DNA of 64,000 nucleotides from Melastoma dodecandrum (taxonomy: Eukaryota > Streptophyta > Magnoliopsida > Myrtales > Melastomataceae): NCBI GenBank assembly GCA_029817715.1, contig JARUPY010000397.1:4340001-4404000 (forward strand), read 5' to 3'. Under the pieces are notes generated by a model, which saw only the letters and a program-made list of their open reading frames with translations, had not been told where the DNA came from and made no database searches. The translations under genes and the position numbers were made by a program. How positions within the stretch are numbered: the stretch's first letter is position 1; each line of letters opens with the position of its first letter. This document shows positions 59,901-64,000 of the stretch, one piece after another.

Positions 59901-60475
59901 ATTAATGATGAAAGGTTATCAATAGATTAGGGATGATGAATGATAATTGCAGGATCGACATCATGTTCTTCACCGAATCTTGACTTTTTCCGCATTCAAT
60001 GCACTTTCCATGACGTCAGGCCAACGACGACGCAAACCCGAAATCCACCACAATCCGAAAAAGATGAACCCGTCACTCCGCCTGCAGCCGAACAACGCTC
60101 CCCAGTCGGACCAGCTGCAGCTGAAGAAGATGAGCATGAAACTCCACCTGCGGCCGAAGAGGAGGGACGATGCCGAAGACCTGGGACGATTCCCTCCAGC
60201 CGAAGAACTCGGAGGATGACCTGCAGAATGAGTGTGGGTTGAAGACGGCGGCCAGCCGAAGATCTGGGATGAAGCCGACCTGCAACAGGAACTCGGGGAC
60301 GAGGTGCAGCCAGGAAACCCAAATCCAACGACAAACGCTTTACCAATATATATTAAATGCGGATCTGTGTGTTAAAAAGTTAGTAAATTTTACGACACTA
60401 GACCTCATTCTTATTAATTAAGTTAGTAATATTTACGCAGTTTAACTAAATGCAAACAAAATTAGTAATATGTTT
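59901..60475. other. Transposase 5' region inside the Mutator-like element
   Basis: Contains the presumed promoter of the minus-strand transposase. It has a GC-rich stretch (60050-60300) with CC(A/G)CCTGC(A/G)GCCGAAGA-type repeats that keep several frames open without a recognisable protein. The right inverted repeat follows. Confidence 0.45.
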
Positions 60476-61231
60476 AGTAAATTTGTAATAAGTTTAGTAA
60501 CCAGGGTAGAGAGGTAATTTCACAACATAAATAGGTTCGGAAACACTGTTCTAATTAGTAAATTTGTTAGTAAACGCCTTCATTTTTTAATAACAGTTTA
60601 CTACTGTTTTTAGTAAAAACAACTCAAAATTAGTAAAATTTACTAAGAGGAAGAGTTTTTTACTAAAAAAAACACCACAATTAGTAAACAGTTACTAATT
60701 ATCGGCATAATTCGTACAGTAAAAAGTAGTAAAATTTACTACGTTTTTTTACTAACCTTGTGCTGACTTTACTAAAACATTTCCGTGAGTAACGTCAACA
60801 CAGAATTAGTAAAAAAAGTAGTAAATTTTACTCCTTTTTTTACTAAAACTGGTTTGACTTTACTAAAATACGGAAAAAATTAGTAAAAAAAGACGCAAAA
60901 TTAGTAAAAAAAGGTGTAAAATTTACTGCTTTTATTACTAATTCTGCGTTGACGTTACTAATGGAAATGTTTTAGTAAAGTTAGCGCAAAAGTAGTAAAC
61001 TTGAACTGGAATGAACAGTGAAAAAGTAGTAAAATTTCCATACTTTTTTACTAAGTTTGCGTTGACTTTACTAAAAGTTGACCGAAAAGTAGTAAATTTT
61101 ACTACATTTTTTTACTAAATATGCGTTAACTTCGTTAGTAACGGTCAACTTTTAGTAAAAATTACTACTTTTCGTTAGTATTAATTAGTAAACTATGTAA
61201 CCGTTACGTGCACGTACCGTTCGCCGCTTCC
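60476..61231 (-). repeat. Right terminal inverted repeat of the Mutator-like element
   Basis: Inverse copy of 52497-53262. It ends GTACGTGCACGTACCGTTCGCCGCTTCC read in two pieces (GTGCACGTACCG, then CGCCGCTTCC) just before the CTCTCAATC duplication. Confidence 0.9.
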
Positions 61232-61240
61232 CTCTCAATC

Positions 61241-62462
61241 ACTTTGTTTAATTTAACTTTGAGAAATGTCCGTGCGTGCAAATATTCACGGAGTAATGTT
61301 TGCTGTTAGAGTTATTTATAGGTATTATTCGACGAATTTTAAAATTTACTACCCTTTCGAAACATGCGTGGCGGATTTCACTACTTTAGAAAATGAGCTT
61401 TATACAAGGTGTGCTTTGTTTAAGAGTAAAATCGACTTTATAAAAAACCTACTTCAGGTAAGTTCATTATACGAATTTTGAAACCACCTATTCTATTATA
61501 AAAAAATATATATATATTTTTCTTGACTAACCTTATTATGTAACTAAAATCCGTAGCATCCCTTGCTTCCCGGTAACCCAACACCACCGCCAACCCCGTA
61601 GCATATTTAACTTAATATATCTAATATACAATCGCTAATCAATCGATTGTGAGTAATCAGTTAGGACATATCCTTAACCGGTCCTTAGTTGTTCCAATCA
61701 GAGGGTTGACGGTTTGTTCTACATTTCTTATTCTAGGATAAAATTATTATTATTATTCTTCACCTTATCTTATAAATAAAAAAATGAGTTTCACTTATTC
61801 ATATAAGAAATTTTTTAATTTAATTCAAGTAATAAAAGTGTCCCTGACCTGTGTACCCCTAATTTACAAAATTGATATATAAGCCAACGGAGGAAAGTCA
61901 CGTCGAACGATGTTTCTCTCCGATACCCCCGGCTGTGGTGCATAAAACCCAGTCTTTGTATAATAAAAATAATATACCTAGATAACATTTATTTTCATAA
62001 TAAAGTCGTCTTTAGTATATATATATATATACATAAAACTATGTTTTATGATTTATTTTCGCAACATGAGTAAATTAAAAAATATATTTTTACCATAGGC
62101 TTTTTAGGTACTTTTTTCCTCGTACGATGAGATATAAAAAATTGTTAACTAATAAATTTAATGCGTTCATAAAGTTTTTATTTCAAATAACTACTTTTTT
62201 ACATAAGTTTGTTACTCACCTACTTTATCAAGTAAAGTCACAGCTCTTGAGAAATTTAAAAGTAGTCGATAATTTCTGAAATTTATAACCGTAATTTTTT
62301 TAATTAACCGTAAGGACGTTAATTACTATGTATATATATACATACTAAAAGAAAATGGCTCCTTAAAAAAATATAAGCCCGCGCAATTCGAAAATTCACA
62401 TTTCCCCACGAATTCCCCACACCACCATCACCACCACCCCCCCCACACGGCGGCGGGCGGAG
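61241..62462. other. AT-rich spacer and WEE1 upstream region
   Basis: Contains AT dinucleotide runs near 61510 and 62015-62030. No gene or terminal repeat was found. The last 200-300 bp should hold the WEE1 promoter and 5' UTR; no clear TATA box was chosen. Confidence 0.45.
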
Positions 62463-64000
62463 ATGAAGAGGAAGGGCGCCGTCAAGCGAACCACCACCAC
62501 CACCGCTACCGCCTGCAAGAAGAGGAGCTCGGGTTCCGGTTCCGTTTCCGCCTCCAGGCGGACTGCCTCGTCGTCCCTGGCTGACCTCGAGGTCCAGCTC
62601 GGCAAGGCGTCTCTTCGCCAACAGTCTTCCATCGACCTCGTCCCTAGGGTTATGGACTTTGAGGAGGATGCTCGTGGCGATTCCTTGGACGCGGAACCCC
62701 CCGCTAATGTGGATTGTATCCTCAGTCAGGATTTCTTCTGGTAAATTTCTGCGTCGGATTCTGTTATCTTTCGTGTTTGCCCCGTGCGTGTATTTTGTGG
62801 AGTTCACCCGTTGATGTTTATGCAGTACGCCTGATTACATCACTCCCAATGATCAGAATGTGGTTAGTGATCTCGACTGTGGCAAGGTGGAGGTAGGCGA
62901 TTTGTCCTCTGAGTTTGTTTTGCCGTCAATTTCTACCCGTTCTTACTAGAATTAGGCCGTTTCTATTTCTCCGGGTTGTAATTTTTGCATGTGATTTCTC
63001 AGGACGTTATCCGTTGCCCTAAGTCTCCCGAGAAAACTATCACTGCTTCGAGCAGACAATACAGGCAGGGTGAGGCAAATTGCTTCAATTTCTTAGTAGA
63101 TGATCCAGTAGTTCCTTATGATTTTTTATCATGTGCAATTATTGTTCTGAAGGATTTGATGTGAATTTCGCTGGAGCTCGACTGGTTAATTCCCTCTCTA
63201 TTTGCAATTATCGCCCCCTTTCGACTTTGAGAAAAGATATTTGTATTCCACAAACAACCCCCCTCCTCCCCATGTTTTCTGATATTGCCATTTCTTATTA
63301 TTCATACGAGATTTCCCCAGCTTGCCTATTTATATAATAAGGAATGGGGGACTTCAGGGAGTTTGCCGATGCTTATTCCCCAGCATTGCTGGTGTGAGAC
63401 CTCCTCAGTTCCCCATTCCTCAAGGAGTTCATTCAAGTAAGACAATTGTTATGAAGTAGAGGAATATAACGTCACTAGTAAACCTCCCAAAGATATAATG
63501 GTAGCGTACTTCAAGCACGTGGTTCTCTTGTAATTTGAATTGGTGCTGTGTTTCTAGGTTTTCTGTTTCTTCTTGCACCATGGATTTATATTTTCGCATT
63601 TTGATGGCTAGATTGAGGAAGTGCTATAGTGGCACAGCCTTGCTTTGTGATAACAACAACTTGATAAGCAGCCATTTCTACTGTGCTGCAAATACGAAAT
63701 GTCGTGCTTTCTCGTGCATGGCAAAATAGCCTTCTTGTAACTCAAGATGTCGGTGCTATTCATTAGTCTATCTAGACATATTCAGATGATGTGGTTGGGT
63801 TGACTGCAAAAGGTGATTGAGGTTTTTTGTACCTTAGTAGGTTTAGTTGCATATCTTAAGGCTTTCTCTGACTTGATAGTATCGACTATGTAGATCGTCG
63901 CACCATTATTAATTCTCAAAGCCCCATCTTGTTTGGAAGTGAGCACCTGGAAAGCCTCGCGGATGTTGAAGAAGACGATGAAGCTCGGTTTGAGAAGAGA
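62463..64000 (+). CDS. WEE1: WEE1 protein kinase, N-terminal part (runs off the window)
   Basis: Four exons are visible: 62463-62740, 62826-62892, 63003-63069 and 63894 to the window edge, all in phase. The protein starts MKRKGAVKRTTTTT and carries the conserved plant WEE1 N-terminal block ILSQDFFCTPDYITPNDQN, then CPKSPEK and a region with SQSPILFGS and an acidic stretch (DVEEDDEARF). WEE1 phosphorylates the inhibitory tyrosine of cyclin-dependent kinases and, in plants, acts in the DNA-replication and damage checkpoint. The SP/TP sites are typical CDK targets. The kinase domain lies beyond 64000. The identification rests on the N-terminal motif, which is characteristic; no break is seen. 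Confidence 0.85.

Larger units (their letters stand above)
52488..61240. mobile_element. 8.7-kb Mutator-like element carrying a Ulp1-type protease gene
   Basis: The element spans 52497-61231 and is flanked by the perfect 9-bp duplication CTCTCAATC (52488-52496 and 61232-61240). Its ends are inverted repeats of about 760 bp starting GGAAGCGGCTAACGGTACG and GGAAGCGGCGAACGGTACG. Inside, a Ulp1-like gene on the plus strand (54149-57422) converges on a FAR1-type transposase relic on the minus strand (57758-59900). Long inverted repeats plus a 9-bp duplication define a Mutator-like element. Capture of Ulp1 protease genes is known for the Kaonashi (KI) group in Arabidopsis and for elements in other plants. 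Both genes have in-frame stops. Confidence 0.93.

Noticed and set aside
1..64000. tRNA, rRNA or organellar insertions
   Set aside because: No cloverleaf gene or rRNA block was recognised; the tRNA matches are primer-binding sites of retroelements.

Overview
This window is nuclear DNA of a flowering plant. The support is split plant-type genes with GT-AG introns, plant-only families (a CC-type glutaredoxin, a CASP-like membrane protein, a DEG2-type chloroplast protease, a Bruno-like RNA-binding protein, WEE1) and dense plant transposons. I cannot name the species.

Layout, left to right. 1-1015: unassigned flank. 1016-9819: a complete LTR retrotransposon with a tRNA-Arg primer site and a 5-bp target duplication (CTAGT) but no visible polymerase genes. 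It is an Ogre/Tat-like non-autonomous element whose interior carries two unusual arrays, one of intron-like units and one of about 30 hairpin units. 10.3-12.3 kb: minisatellite, a tandem repeat array split by a small inverted-repeat element, and a glycosyltransferase relic. 13651-16952 (-): intact nine-exon BRN1-like gene. 19941-22515 (-): intact nine-exon mitochondrial carrier gene. 22743-24796: decayed 2-kb Mutator-like element. 25050-31587 (+): DEG2-like protease gene with a nonsense codon, two frameshifts and a lost segment. 31957-32330 (-): small Gly/Pro/Cys-rich membrane-type protein. 33497-42219: recent Copia element with near-identical LTRs and a broken gag-pol. 42464-43137 (+): CASP-like gene with one frameshift. 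45767-46072 (-): CC-type glutaredoxin with a solo Copia LTR (46268-48123) inserted just upstream of its TATA box. 50.0-51.6 kb: two more small inverted-repeat elements. 52488-61240: an 8.7-kb Mutator-like element with about 760-bp terminal inverted repeats, a perfect 9-bp target duplication, a FAR1-type transposase relic and a captured Ulp1 (SUMO-protease-like) gene. 62463-64000 (+): the 5' part of WEE1, running off the window.

Host genes alternate strands and share no evident pathway: RNA binding, mitochondrial transport, plastid proteolysis, redox control and cell-cycle checkpoint. Three transposons show little-decayed ends together with broken coding regions, which suggests they were moved in trans. 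The features most worth a second look are the Ulp1-carrying Mutator element, the covarying hairpin array with a TACTAAC loop, the DEG2 lesions, and the solo LTR in the glutaredoxin promoter. Exon joins were made by reading frames and splice sites by eye; no alignment was run.
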